Shown piece by piece: positions 1-13,860 of a DNA stretch of 64,000 nt. The position numbers and the translations under genes are program-made. The stretch covers positions 17,191,501-17,255,500 of the forward strand of contig NC_135006.1 of the NCBI RefSeq assembly GCF_051020985.1, written 5' to 3'. The notes below the pieces were generated by a model. It had not been told where the DNA came from. It ran no database searches and saw nothing but the letters and a program-made list of their open reading frames with translations. Position 1 is the first letter of the stretch. Each line of letters starts with the position of its first letter. This DNA is from Nomia melanderi. Its lineage: Eukaryota; Arthropoda; Insecta; Hymenoptera; Halictidae.

Positions 1-3000
1 GTCACCGATACGCCGCCAGGAATCACGCAATGACGGATCGCCGGCAATTATCGAACGGCCGTCGCCGAACGAATTTGCATCGCGAGTGGCGCGGGCGACA
101 GCCTGTAACGAAGCCGCGACCCGTTGCGAGCAATTTCGCTGATCGCGACGCGGCGATCTCGAAATATCCGGGATCGATCGGGGCCGCGTCGAACTTGCCA
201 GCGATTCGACGGACGCCGACGTCCACGGGATTACGCGGAACCAAGAAATACCTGGTGCGTCTCTGAATAAATAATTGTGAACGTGCTCGTTACGATTCGT
301 AACACGATCGTGATACAATTGTAATAATTACCGGATTCATTGGCAATCGATCCACTTCCAAACAATAAGGTGAACGAAGACGTGGCCCACTTTTTGGCCC
401 TTTGCACTCGGAAGCTTTTCACTGCGATTCGACACGTTCCAATTAGACGACATTATTTGAAACGAACTAATGAGGAATCGTAGATTGAGAAAGGAAGTTA
501 TTTTACATGAATATTTCACGTTGACACGTTATACGTGACTGAATATTGTATATAGAACTTTGCAATTTTATTTGATCAAATCAAATGTCACCTGTCGAGT
601 GCCAAAGGTTGAAAAGAACAAACTGAATAGAGTATTACTAGAGAAACCAATAGCTAAAATTGAGAATCATAATTTTTTCATAGATTTCTTATAGGCATTC
701 AGCTTCAATATTAGTAAACAAAAATTTTGGAAACTTTAGAAACCTTCGTTTCATAAGCGAAACACTGTCCGATTCGCCTAAATTCCGAGGCGAGGGATTC
801 TAAGCGCTTCAAACTGAGTTAACCCTTTATGAGCCGAATTTTTGTTCATTATTATAACAAAATCTATGCAGTACAAAATTAATAGATATCCACATATGAA
901 TACGAATTAACAATGTATTCGATAGTTTCAATAATTTCATCGAACGAACACATATCGTAACTTTCAAGTTACAATGACGTTAAACTTTCACACCTGAGCA
1001 TGAGTTGCAGTAAACCGATTACCTCATTTTATTCACCACTTTGAGTGCAAAATTAAATAACTCAACAAGACGTCGATATACCGATATATGACTTCAAAGT
1101 TACACGTGCCTACAGAGGATTAAATAGATAAACAAAATGCTATAGCAAATTAACTGCAATCAGTGAATTGTGTAATATCAAGTAAATTAGCGTGTAACGC
1201 AAAAATCGTAACGCCGAATAAGATTCACCCTAAGATCCTGAGCGAACCGGTCATTTCTCACCGTTCGATTTTTCGCTGATAAAACGAGAGTTCCCCAGTT
1301 TCCCAGCACTCGCGAGAATCCGAATCTAATAAACGGGATCGAGCCATTTCACCGGGAACAACTGCAAAACGCGGGGACGCGAAAGCGCGAGACGAGATCC
1401 GCGCGATAACGATCGCGAGAAAGCGATCGGCACGCGAGCACGTCGACATCGTCCCGCCGCGACGCCGAAATATATATGGAGCGAGCGTACAGGAACGTGC
1501 GGAAACGTATGCGCATCGTAATCGAAAGTGGGCGGGATCGCCCGGCCGAAGACCGAGCGGAGAGCCCGAGGATCGCGCGTGCGTGCGTTTGTTTATCCGG
1601 TTTTCCCGAGGATCCGCGGATCCTGCCGCGGCCGGATCGATAAATCTCGCGGGCACCGACGTAACGCGATATCGGGTTAAGCGCCGCGCGATTTAACAAC
1701 ATACTAAACTGTTCATCGCCAGACAGTTCGTTATTTACCCGCTCGACGAACCTCTGCGGAGGAGCTGCCGCTCGATCATCGTCTTCGCCGAAAATCCTCC
1801 GGATATCTTCGCCGCGTTCAGTTTTACTTCACGGATCCGCCTCGGAAAACGGATTTCCCGCTGAGCGAGGCTTTTACCGAAACGTACAATGGTTTCTGTG
1901 AAATCACCGAGGATATTCAGCTCTGCTGATCTTTTAACAACTATTACGGAACAAGTCGATTCGATAGACACCGAAGTCCTCGAGCGTTATTTTGTAAGAG
2001 TCTCAATCGACTTTGATCGATGCAATTATGCGAACATGTAATGCTCTGATTTTAACGCTACAATTTTCGCGATTCATATAGAAACACGTAGCTTTCTACG
2101 AACAACAGAGGAAATTGTAGAACAAACGTCCGAAAATCTAGCGTTTAAAATTACTGACAAACGTTCGGTAAGTAATACCTCGAATAATCACTTCGGAAGC
2201 GAAAAGTTGAATCACCTAAATTCCCGTTTCCTGCACTTAACCACATTGGCTTCCGAACGAATCAATCGTCGCTCTAAAATAAACGCGGGTATAAACGAAT
2301 CGTGAATTCTTCTTTCGCTTCCATCAATTACCAACGACAAAGTTATTCCAACGAGCACGGTTACGAAAGCGACCGCGGGATAATCGGGATCCCGCTGTAA
2401 AGGAGGAAATCGAAAATGGATTTCGAGCGGACGCGGAGCCGGCCTACCGTCTAAACGGAGGCACGCGCTGCCATCCGAGAAACCAGTTCTCCCGAGAGCG
2501 CGGACGTTCGTTCCCGAATTCCAGCGCCGCGGATTCGTGTTGCGGGCAATTTGTTAATTGCAATTTTATTCGCCGCCGGCCCCACCGACAATGGGGGTGC
2601 GTCGTAAAATACGCGTTCGCAGCGGCGAGATAATAAAACGCGAGACGCGTCGCCTCGCCTCGCGTCGCGTCGTTCGTTCGTTCGTGTTTCCGAAACGGCT
2701 CGATATTAATATCCGGGCGACTATTAATTACGCGCGGCCAGGCGGACAGATATAATGAAGTCAGCATTTTATTGCCGCTACCGGTAGTAAGTTCTTCCCC
2801 GGGAAGAACACCCGGTGTCTAGGAAACATCGATGTTGTAAATTCCGGTGACGGGGGAGCGTGTTGTTGCCCGGGGACCGCGCGCAGATAAAAATCTCCAG
2901 CGCCGGAGATACTGGTCCATTTTCACGGTATTCCGGTGTTTTTGGCTTTACCGAAGCTCGTCTCGCCGGATGCGCCGGCCGCGACCCTTTTACGTCCGGA

Positions 3001-5038
3001 GATCATCGACGGATTATGAGCCGGAGGAACGCGTCTCGCCGTTGCACCGACGATCACCATTGAGAACTCGCGACGGGAAACGATGCTCACCGGGTCATCC
3101 CGTGAATAACATCTTTCCATGTCTTTGCTGTTGATACGACGGAGGAAGTTCTTTTGGTTTCGGATAGATTCTCGTTCGATCCGTTGATAATGGGAAGATA
3201 TATTTTAGATTGACAGAGGTTTTGCTCTTAACGTTTGAGGATGTTTGTTGCAGTTTATTCAATTGATGTGTTAGAATCGACGTTGATTTAGATTTTCGAC
3301 ATTGGAAGGTTTAAGGTAGAAGGAATATACATTTGGGATATCGCGAATTAAAATCGTCGTATTCGTCAAATGCTAAATTCCGATGAACCTGGTGTTTGTC
3401 AAGGATAATGAATCTTAAGATCATTTATAGGCTAAGGCGACGTCAGACGAGCTTCGTAACAATCGAAAATTGAGAGAAACATAAACCATTCAACGTAAAC
3501 CAGCTTAGATCGACCTTCCGACTTCCTTCGCTCTCGAAAATACCAGAATCGCTACAACAACCTCAATATTCACGGGTCAACAACCGAGTCGTCGGAAGGC
3601 AACGTTTAATCCGAGACACAAAAACCGAATTAATGTTTCGGCTTCCGAAGCGATTATACAACACACTCGGAAGCTATAAAAAGCAGAGCTTTCTGACCTA
3701 GAAGACACGAAGAACGGAATCCTTGAATAGCCGGGAACATCATTTATTCCATTAAAGTTGACAGAAACCAAAAAACCTCTAAAAACCGCGTTCCAACATT
3801 CGACCCGGTCGGTTAGCTCCCGGTGAAAGCGATTTTCCAGCTCGAAATTCTACCGGCGAGAATGCGAAAGCTACTCGCGTGGTTCGGCTGCCTTTTCCGC
3901 GGACTTAACCTCTTAGGCACGACGCGCCGCTATAGCGGCTCCGTCGCTACCAATGTATCATAGATCACACCCAATTGTATTACCAATTATTAAAGTAAAT
4001 TGTCAAAGTTAAATTGTGTGTATCGTATCTGTAGGAGAAAGAGAATTCTATTTGAAACAGTATAATCATTTCATCGCAGCTCACGATAAAACACTAACTA
4101 AATTAAGCAACGCACACACTATTTCTATACTCGGATGCTCTTGTCTCACTCGCACACTCGAACATTCTTTCATCGCCATGCATTAACTTCACATATATGT
4201 GAAATATTCTAGATTCTTAAAAAAAGAACATCATTAACATACGGAGAAAATCAATATAATCTAGAATATTCCAACGCTTTGACGTTCATTCCAAACGCAC
4301 TCACACAGTCGCGTCATTCATCTATTGCACGCACATTCATCAAATACATCCATTCCCAGGTATCTTTCAGAAAAATTATAATTCAATCATCGAAAAGTTC
4401 ATTCCAATGTACTCGCGTAGAGAAGAGCGTCGCCCGTACAGAACTCCGCCGTACAGAGGAACAGCCCTGCGAAAAATTCAGCCGTGCCTAAGAGGTTAAT
4501 CGCATCGGCGGGCGAACGGTTCGATTGCCCGAGCGGCTGGCTCGTCGAATCGACGAGGAGGTTCGTGGCGGGCGAGAACGCACGCGCGGAGCCCGACGAT
4601 GACGACGACGGCTTCGTCGGGCTGGAACGGGCCGGATGGAATTCCAGGAGGACCGGCTACGCGTTACAACGTGTTTCACACTTCGGGTTACCCGCCCACG
4701 CCCCCAAACAAATGTATAATGCGACATTAGAATAACAAATACCGGTTGAAGCATCCACGCCTCGCGAGCCGCGGGGTGCCACGACCCGTGGCCGCGCACC
4801 GACATAAATACTAATACGCGCATAAATAAATATATATCTTTAGAGCGATTCGCTCGGGAGGCCTCCGGAGAATCGAGGAAAATTCTGCGGACCTTCCTTT
4901 TCGCCCGGCAGAGCCCCGCTCGGAACGGGCCTGCCTCGCGGAGGGCTGCGCGCAACCCTCTGGGACCGGGGACCGAGACGCTCCGGGGGTAAACCGCGCC
5001 TAATATGGAACACCGCGATATCTCGGGGAATAAATAAC

Positions 5039-5635
5039 TTGACCCTTTGCGCTCCGGACGAGCCTCCGCTGAACGGTCGATTTGATACAGCGAGATTAGA
5101 AGGCTGCTCCGAGGGTTGATGGTAAACTTTGAGTAATGACTGTGTGAAACATTGAATTAAGTCGGTTCCGTTCGCTTACCCCTCGCGGAGGGATATCGAC
5201 GTTTCGCCGGGATGAAACTTTCATGTCTCGAGCACCGAGTTGCAGATAAATGATTGAACTGCTCGAAGATAGTGTGTTTCGTGAGTGTTGGCTGTTCAAG
5301 CATTTAGCATCGAATTCCGATGAATCCGAGGGTTTCGTACGGTTCGATGAAGCTGCGAAGGGTTAAGGGTCTTGACCGAGGGAATTCTATCGAGACAAAT
5401 AGAATTTTTCTGTGAGGTCCTTCGCGATGAAACGCTTCGAAGAAAGTCGTTCCGACGATATCGAACTTTCATATTCGGAATACAATGGTGCAAGGGGATA
5501 ATTGAATTATTCAAATATCAAGAGATCGTTGCAAGACAATGTTCTTGTCTAACATTCGAAAGTTCAGTGTACAGTTCAGGTTTCTCCGTTGGAGAGTCGG
5601 AATACTTGAGAAACTCGTCGTCCGCGAAGGGTTAA
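5039..5635. mobile_element. Possible piggyBac-like non-autonomous element
   Basis: The left end reads TTGA then CCCTTTGCGCTCCGG and the right end, read on the other strand, is TTAA then CCCTTCGCGGACG. The ends match only in part and one flank is TTGA rather than TTAA. A further CCCTTCGC end lies inside near 5,355, so this may be two nested or decayed copies. Confidence 0.3.
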
Positions 5636-7528
5636 ATATCCAGCGCGGGCATGGAATCGTCGTAAAAATTCGAACGCGGAGAGCAACGCAAATTGTCCGG
5701 CCTCTCCTTACTTTTTTCGGTTTTTATAGGCGATAGGTATAGCACGGGGAGGAACGAAGTTGGGAACGCGCCACTTATTCTCCACAGTTTTTCACCCCTC
5801 GCTACCGATGCCCCGCGGGTTGTACTTACACGATACCGAATGGCCGCTCGGGGACTCTAATCGAAATTAGTTTTTTAATTGGGGAGACTTATTTAGCCAT
5901 TAGGATCGCGAGGGTGACGGGGCCGGCGCGCGGGGGAGGGCGGAGGGCTGAGAAGGGAGCATCGAATGGCGTGCGCTGGAAGAAAGTACACTCTCCGCAG
6001 CTAATCGTTTCGTTCTTTCTCCCGTTAGTTTCCGGTGACCCAGTTTACTTTGCTCGTAGCTTACCGGCAATTAGAGGTAAAAGGGAAACGCGGTATCGAC
6101 GCGGCTCCGGAGAGACATCGGATTCGATGGAATAAATTCGAAGGGACGCGCCGGTCACGGAATGTTAACCTTCGGAGATCTCTCTCTCTCTCTCTCTCGC
6201 TATTAAATATTCAATTAACATAATTAACATAAAGAAACGTGATGCGCGAATTGAGGGACAGACGTGTCTTACTTTCGAGAGTTAACCCTTAGCACTCTGT
6301 AGGCTCCAATATTTCACCGGTTATAATATTAAATATTTTAATGAATGAAAGAAACTACCCTAATTCCTTCGATGGCCTTTGATTATTGCTAGAGTACAAG
6401 GCGAATCGAATCAGATTTAACGGAGAGAAATTAATAGTTGAAGCTTAAAGTCAACATTATTTTCCGTAGACCTCTTATGAACAGCCATTCAGCTTCGATA
6501 TCAAAAAGATTGTTAAAAACCTTAGAAACCTTCGTTTTATAAGCGGAACACTGAAAATCGATTACGCTACCGAAATCTCGAAGACGCAAGAAGCTTCTTC
6601 GCTCACTGATATTTCTCTTCCCGTTAACCCCTCGCGATCCCAAAGTCCTCTATCGCCTGTTCGATACTGCAACGATTCAATCGAATTCCAAGCGACCACG
6701 TCCACGCGTGTCAACGCCGCGCGAACGTTCATTCATCGGTACTCTCACGTGACCCACGGAATCACAGGACCGCGCCGCGGCATCCGCAATTCCGCAGCAT
6801 AATTACGATATCTCGAGACGATCGCGGCGGAGGCTAGCGAGACGCTTAACTGCCGAGATAAAATTGAACGTCGGCCCCGACAAAGGGTTGATTGGGCCGG
6901 CCGAGGCGAGCCGGGAGAGAGTGTCGCGAACGCTGGCACCTCGGGGCAGGCTGGTCCATTAACACCGAGTAATGTTTCTTTGAACGACGTCGAAGGCGAG
7001 GACGTCTCGCGGAAGGAACACGCGCGGAAGGTGAATGGAGGCCGAACGAAAGGGGGGAAAGCCCGCGTAGGAGGGAGGAGGGGATAATGAGGAGGATGAA
7101 GGGAGCACCGGCGTAATTCGCGCTCAAATATTGCTCGAAGCGGCTCGTCGGAGGGGCGAGAGGTGGGGGGCGGAGGGGAACGGTCGCTGTTTCTGTGTAC
7201 GTAATTTCATAATTAGCGGGAGGACGGCGGGCGAGGGGAGGGGGGGGGGGGGAGCAAAAAGCGAACGGCTGGGAGTTCCATTAGGCTCGCGAAGGAAGCG
7301 GAGGAGCCGGGAGGCCCTATCCGGCTGGAACTATTAAATGGATCCTCCTCTCCCTCTGCCGCGCCGCCAAAAAATTATAAACGCGCTCGTTTACCCGCGA
7401 TCTATAGGGAGGAAGCCGACGGAGGGGGCAAGAGATGAGTTACGACGCGATATTTTTTTATCGGTCCCATTAAAAGGCGGAAGGAGCGGCGATCCTTTCG
7501 CGGAGCGAACGTCGTCGATCCGCGGGGA

Positions 7529-7899
7529 TTAACCCCTCGCGGCGTGTTTTTCCTCGGGAATCTACTCGCTCGACGGTGTTCTTTTGGCATCGAACGGTTT
7601 TTGCACCGGAACACCGTGTTGTTTGGTAATGATCAAGCGAACTTCGGAGTTCGACGATAATGGAACGGCGTTTTGCCTCGGGCTAGTCGAAACGGGCCTT
7701 CCAGCGAGTACGTCTGTTGGATTTGTTTCACTGTTAATGATATCGAAGGAACCTCCTTGTTCTTCGGCGATGAATCATTGAAATTTCAGCTTGAACTTCT
7801 GCAACAGGAATTTGATTCGTTTAGACGCTCGATACGTTACACGCAACTCGACGAACAGCGAACGTTGAATTTGATCGTTGTCACGGCGCGAAGGGTTAA
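7529..7899. mobile_element. piggyBac-like MITE bounded by TTAA
   Basis: Both ends carry TTAA. Reading inward the left end is CCCCTCGCGGCGTG and the right end (other strand) is CCCTTCGCGCCGTG, 12 of 14 matching. TTAA target sites with ends starting in CCCT are typical of the piggyBac superfamily. The 371-bp element has no transposase frame, so it would be non-autonomous. Confidence 0.5.
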
Positions 7900-10800
7900 A
7901 CGGTCGGAATATTCGTTCGATTCAGGCCTCTCGACGGAGCCGGAATTTTTCGTAAACTTCGCGGCCATCCACGACGGAGGAGGACGAAGGAAATTTACTT
8001 TGCGAATCTTCACCCTCCGCGAAGCGACTCGTAAATCTGTGTAAGGTCAGCGGAGTGGGTTCCGGGGAAAGGTCGGAGGTGAGGCGCGGAACGGAGTCAC
8101 CCTCTTTCGAGATTGCTCTCTTCGAGCGGGACAGCTCGGTCGATAAAACAATTGCCGGGGGGATAATCGGCATTATTTACGCCGGATTCTCCGGCAGATA
8201 GGCGAGGGTAGCAGCTGGGGGTGCGCGGGGCCGGCCCCGGCCCCGGCCGGGCGCTGGAAAGAGGGTTGCGTGTCGTATCACGGCCCGGAATACTCTCGCT
8301 GGAGGAGCGGGGCGCGCTCTCGGAAAAGAGAGAGGTCCGAAGAGAAGATTCCCCGGCAGTTATAAGCCTGGGGTGATCTCGTGCAGCGGCTTCATCGGCT
8401 TACGGCTTATCCTGGTGATCCGCCCTCGCCGTTAAACTGCTCCCAATTAGATACGTCACTGGATTTCGATGTCAACTGGCTATATAAACCCGCGATTTCT
8501 CCCTCGGGACAACCGACCGACCTGCCCGCCGCTCGCTTGCCCGACGTCCTTCCCATAAAACGGGCCGCGCTTTTTCGATCGGTCTCCTCGTGGCACGCTG
8601 AACAAATTTGTTGCCCGATAGCGGCGATTGGTTAAACGGTTCGGCGGATCGCGGCAGCCGATCGTCTTACCAACGATCGCCTCGTACGAACAATACGGGA
8701 AGCCGAGCAACCCATTAGCGTACACAAATTGGCATCGCGATGATGCGGTAGCGTGTTTATCGATCGCTTCCGATTGAAAGCTGTTCTTGTATATATATGT
8801 ATAAGATAGATACGATGTTCCCTGAATAATTTAGAACGAAGACTAGTTTATCGTCGAGTTGTATACGAACGCTATGGCGTTTTCGTTGGACATCGGGCAA
8901 CAACTGTCTCCAACCGATGTCCACTTAGACCGCAGCTCGCCAGTCGTCGAACCGCATTCGCCGGCGACCGAGAGCGTGAGAAACGGATGGGTAGCGTGAA
9001 CCGGCGATAATTTCAGCCGGCCACGGATCGGGGACAGTTAGCGCAACAAAGAGTGCCGTGCGGCCGCGGACGTCGGGACGGAAAATTACTTCCTAAGTAG
9101 ACGTGTCCCATTTATCGGGAACGATGCGGTCGGGCGTAATCGTATAACGTTGTCACGGGCCCGAATGAATTTCGGTGACAAGCGATTACGCGGGGCACGC
9201 GAGGCACCGCGGCCATAGAGACACGGCCGGCCGATTAGCCCGCGCTTTTCGGCGAATCGGAACGTTGCGGTTCAATTGTCTTCCGGCTACCGGCTTCCGC
9301 GCGCGCAATCTCGAGCGTCCATTGTGTCGGACGGAGGCAGAACGAGCGCGAGAGGCCGACGTCCACGCCAGCCAAATGTTCCTCGCAACCCGTCATTTCG
9401 CCGCGTCACGAGTTTTACCGCCGACGGTAACAGTTGCTGGTCAAAGATGGCCGACACAATGGCCGCTGTTTCCCGCGGGCACTGCTGCCTGTCCTTTCTA
9501 ACGTTTAAACGGCCTAAATGAGCGTCGCTCCTTCCGCTAAACGTTGTCACGCGATTCCTCCGGCTCACCAGCCAACGCTCTCTGTCGAACACCGATCCGC
9601 TCGGCCCTAATCGGCCGCGATCCTTTGTCCTCGCATCCTTTCCGCCGTTTTACGAACCGGTTCACGCACACGGCTGCTCCCTCTTAGCACGTCAGCCGCC
9701 GCGAATCGGACGCCGAAGCGCTAACGAGTCGCGTTTTACCGGGAACACCGGCTTCCCTATTCTCCGCCGACCCTGGAACCGTTCTCTTCCTAATGCACGC
9801 GAAACTCTCGGGCAGTAATAAGCCACCGGAGCGTTCGGTACCGAGCAGCCGCGTTGAAATTCGCCGGACGAACGATCGTTTGCATATTAGTGTTTACATT
9901 GAGCCGCGGGCACGGTTGCTAGTGGGCGAGCGAGAGGATAGGCCCGTCGATCGGTAAACGAATCCTTTTCGCCGGACGGGGTGCATGCGTAATAAGGCAG
10001 ACGCGCCATTTCCTGCTCCCTTTTTTCGCGTCCCATCCGGGACCGTATCGTCTTCGGAATCCCTCCTACGATCCCTAAATACAACCACCCTTCGCCCGGC
10101 GAACCGGAGGTAGGCGGAGTGGCCGGGCCGGCCGCCGCTGTCTGTCGCCAGGAAGAAATCCTCTCGCAAATACGCTATCCGCTCGCAACTGTTCGGCCCG
10201 AGCGCGAGTAAACACTGGTTGCTATCGCGATGGGGATTAGACGCGAATTTTCGTATGGCGGCGGTCGACGCCATGTTCGAGGAAACCGTTCCAACTCCTA
10301 CGTGCTCCTCGGTTTTTCTACATGTTCGGCGTATCGTTAGAAAACTAGAATCGCGTGGTCCAACTGTGATTTTCCGCTGCTATTCTCGAATCTTAAAGCA
10401 TTCCTGGTGAAACGACGAGTATGTTAGAAGACACTCGGAGACTCGTCGGTGTTGCGCCATCAGCTGAAAGAGCACCGAGGAAACGATGGTATCGGAGATC
10501 TAGGCACAATGTCCTTTTACTTTCTAGATCTGTATTTCTCGCGATGACCGCGGACTCTATCATTGAAACCAGCGGCGAGGTTGCGAGGAGGCAACGGTGC
10601 CCGGCGTCGATGTATCAACGAAACGTGTCATAACGTGTATAGACCTTTTAGACCGCCTCGCGCCGTGGTCGAGAGAGAAGAAATCTGTTCCCCGCGAATC
10701 GTTGCGACAACAGGACGAGACAAGACGATAGCTTGACGTTCGAATGCGATAGGCGGCAACAAAAGACGGTCCGGCGGCCGACTTTCGCTCCATTCTATCT

Positions 10801-11640
10801 GCGGGAACATTGTGCCCAGGGAATGGATCACCGGGCTGGACGCGTCGGCCAGATGAATTACCTTTCTTCTCGTCGTTACCCAATCATTCAGCCCTTGTTT
10901 GGACAAAGCGCGGCTGTGCGGGGAATCCTCGGGCAAACAGAGGAGAGCAAACGGTGCGGACTGTCAAGGGATGTCAAGCGTTCGGCGTGTCGCGGGTCCC
11001 GACGGGTCGGGTCGGGTCAGTTCGCTCGGGTTAGGTCGCGCCGGGGGCGGATCTCGCCGATCCGACGCCGCCTGCTCCGTCCCGCGTACCGTTTTCTAAT
11101 TATCGTTCCGCCGGCGGACCCGTTGTTCGCGTGGAAAATAAATGTCAAGAATTAGAGCCCCGAGTCTCTACGTTACGCGGACGAATCGCGAGGAATAAAG
11201 GACCCAGGAACGTAAAAGGGAAGCCCGTAACCATTCCGAGACTTTTACTGCGGCGAGTTTTCCTGATGACAGGAAACATTACTTACACGTGCATGCGGCT
11301 GGATGCGCGCCACTTCCGGGCACCGCTTCGGATCGTGAAATTAAGTCCTGCTTTAGGGCCGACTTCCAGCCCTCGATGCCCGAGTTACGTACTCCGTCGA
11401 GCCGGGGGATGGCGATGCCAAGAATTCGACGAGCAGCTTTACCGCTGCTGGCAAATTTGCGCGCTCTCCTTGGCGGGAAATCGAATTCCGATGCGAATCA
11501 TCGAGTCGACGGAGGTACCGGTAGCAGAATCGGAATTGGAACTACTAGGGGTAGAATTGTCGGAGTCGCAGCTGTTGGAACTAGAATTATCGAGACTAGA
11601 ATCAGTGGAAGTAGAGCTACTGGAACCAGGACTGCCAGAA

Positions 11641-11800
11641 GCGAGACTATAAGGACTACTAAATTTATTTAACTTAGAAGCACTAGGACTGTTCAACTAG
11701 AACCGCCAAAGTTAGACACGAGACTATCGAAAGGACTGCTAAATTTATTTAACTTAGAAGCACTAGGACTATTCACCTAGAACCGCCAAAGCTAGAACTG
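11641..11800. repeat. Two-copy 80-bp tandem duplication next to a short degenerate repeat
   Basis: The block containing AAATTTATTTAACTTAGAAG and CACTAGGACT occurs at 11,661 and again at 11,741, an offset of 80 bp, with a few substitutions. Just before it (11,510-11,640) is a degenerate repeat of the GGAACTAGAATT type with a purine bias on the plus strand; its serine-rich minus translation is a by-product. Confidence 0.75.
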
Positions 11801-13085
11801 CGAATGTTCGATTAGAGCTACCAGCATCGAGTGGACCCATTCGAAAATTGACTCCAACTACTCGGTGGTCCTAGTGTTAAATGCGGACGAGTTTCCGCGT
11901 GGAATTGAAATCAAGCGTCCAGCAACAATCGTACACGATCTATGCGCTAGCTAATTACGAACGTAACCACTTGTTACCTATATTAGTCGCTCCTACGCTC
12001 CCAACATTCTCCGTTCTCCCAGAGTATCGATCATCGTACGATTCCATGGGAAACGAGGATACTCTCCGGGCGATCCCTGTTTCGCGGTACGTAAGGACAC
12101 CCAAGTCCAACCGTGTTCTCCATTCGAGGACCGTGCCGCCATCTAGGGGCGCGACTCGCAACCGACACGCTCGTTAGGGGGTGAAACCTTTTTCTTCCCC
12201 AACGCTAACGTCACGCTTACGCGAAGCGTTTCCGGTTTCTCAAGGAATACAATTCGAAGGTACCAAGTTCTAACGATATAATAAACCACGAACAATATCG
12301 TTTACCGCGTAACACTCGTAAAAGCTGAGATCCCAGGGGAAACCCGAGGAGGACCGAACAGGCGCAGAAGGGAGGAAAATCCTCGGTAAAGAAGTTTCGG
12401 GGCACGCAATCGACCTCCCGTCATTGGACAATATTTCACGGTATCTTCTCGGATTGTTGCGGGCCTGCGGGACCCCCTATGGCCGGCGGCTACACGAAAA
12501 CATATACGTCACTGACGCACTGTTCGCGGTGATTCTGATGGATCCTGGGATTCGATGGGAACAAAAGAATGTTGGTTTAGCATGGAAGGCGTGTTTGTTA
12601 TTTTGATGAGGTATAATGGGATGGATCTTGGGTGTTGATGCATAGCGCGTAGCAGGGTGCCGAGTCCAGGATCCCGTGGATCCAAATGGAGATCGGTACG
12701 GGCCCCGTAGGCTTCGCCGAGACCCCTGTAGACAGGGGCCGCAACACGTCCATCACGTGTCACGGTTATGTATTTAGACATATCTCACTGCTATCTTCTG
12801 TATCGTTCTTCCTCAAAGCTCTCTCCCTCTCTCTCGCCCCGTCCGCCGGTCTTCCAGCGCGTCTCGTTCGGCTCCGACCTTTCGTTTACCATTTTTCTTC
12901 TCCCGTATACGATCCTCGTATTCGTCTTCACTTGCTACCAGCTTATCGTTGCCTTCCCTTCCCCCTCGTCCTCCCCGTAATCGAGACGGGAACCCGCTAC
13001 AAAAATATTACCTTGTCCGTAAGTGATTCCGTGCCACGGACGCGCATTCCACGGGATCGTAAAACGAAGACGATCGCGTCGCAGA

Positions 13086-13086
13086 C

Positions 13087-13133
<47 letters not shown>

Positions 13134-13139
13134 GAGAGA
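13086..13139. repeat. GA dinucleotide microsatellite
   Basis: A nearly pure AG run of about 54 bases. The RERERE and SLSLSL open frames across it are artefacts of the repeat. Confidence 0.95.
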
Positions 13140-13598
13140 AAGAAAAAGGGGGCCCAGGAAAGAATCGTCCGTAGCAATACGACCGCGAGCGACGCGAGCT
13201 CGATCTCGTTTCCCATTGTGTCCCCGTTGTTCGCGGCCGTTCGACTGTCCCTTCTCCGGACGCGCGGACGAGCCTCGTCTCCTCCGGCGTCCCCGTCGTT
13301 CGTTGTACGTTATATTTCAACATTAATTTCCTAGATGGTGATGCATGGCCCGCGTCATGCTCGTGAGTAGCGATGCGTCGCGAGGGCTCATCATCGCTGC
13401 GCCCGGCTCTCGTTGCGCGGCGTCCGTCCTCCGTCCTCTCCTCTCGTTCGATCCGCTGTTTAACCGTCCTTCTCTTATTCGGAATAATCGGCCGGCCGCG
13501 CTGGTCCCCGATCGCCGCTCGTTAATATCGCCTGCCACGTGTAGCCGGTAGTCCTCGGCCATCCGCGCCGCTCAGGTAGTTCACCGCCGATTGAATTT

Positions 13599-13604
13599 TT
13601 TATT
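13599..13604 (-). terminator. Polyadenylation signal candidate of the transglutaminase gene
   Basis: AATAAA on the minus strand, about 260 bases past the transglutaminase stop codon. It is the first canonical hexamer I found downstream. Confidence 0.5.
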
Positions 13605-13860
13605 GGCTCGACGCAGAAGCCCGTTCCGAACCGGTATGCCATTCGTTCCGTTACCGCTGCCAGTTTCTGACAGTTCGCCGCGACCGCCTGCCGCTCGTCG
13701 GCTCGACGTAGCCGCGACAGGGACCGGACGACGGGCGTGCTTTGTACGTTCCATCTTGTACGAGATTACGAGAATAAATATTGACTTAATGCTAGCTCCG
13801 CCGAACGGCGTGCGCGAACGTCCGGCAACGTTCGCCGATTTCATTTAGAACCGACGCCGC

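Larger units (their letters stand above)
1..13860. other. Long intergenic or intronic stretch without a supported gene
   Basis: I see no open frame here with recognisable domains or consistent splice sites. The DNA alternates between AT-rich parts (about 500-1,250, 3,900-4,480) and CpG-rich parts (about 1,300-1,700, 6,740-8,360, 8,900-10,300). It holds short TTAACCC-type transposon ends, a run of 12 G near 7,240, a GC palindrome-like tract at 8,226-8,252, a 16-25 bp TC tract near 6,180, an 80-bp tandem duplication near 11,641-11,800 and a GA microsatellite at 13,086. Open frames up to 170 codons occur, but they look like by-products of GC-rich composition. It could belong to a large intron of a gene lying to the left. 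Confidence 0.5.

Noticed and set aside
11131..11696. Leucine/glutamate-rich plus frame and serine-rich minus frame
   Set aside because: Both come from a degenerate short repeat; no start, splice or domain evidence.
12509..12781. 90-codon minus frame with VYRGLGEAYGARTDLHLD
   Set aside because: No recognised family, no fitting acceptor and donor; region rich in GGATCC-type direct repeats.
12686..13323. Several frames of 100-160 codons on both strands
   Set aside because: They span the GA microsatellite and pyrimidine-rich DNA; low-complexity translation only.
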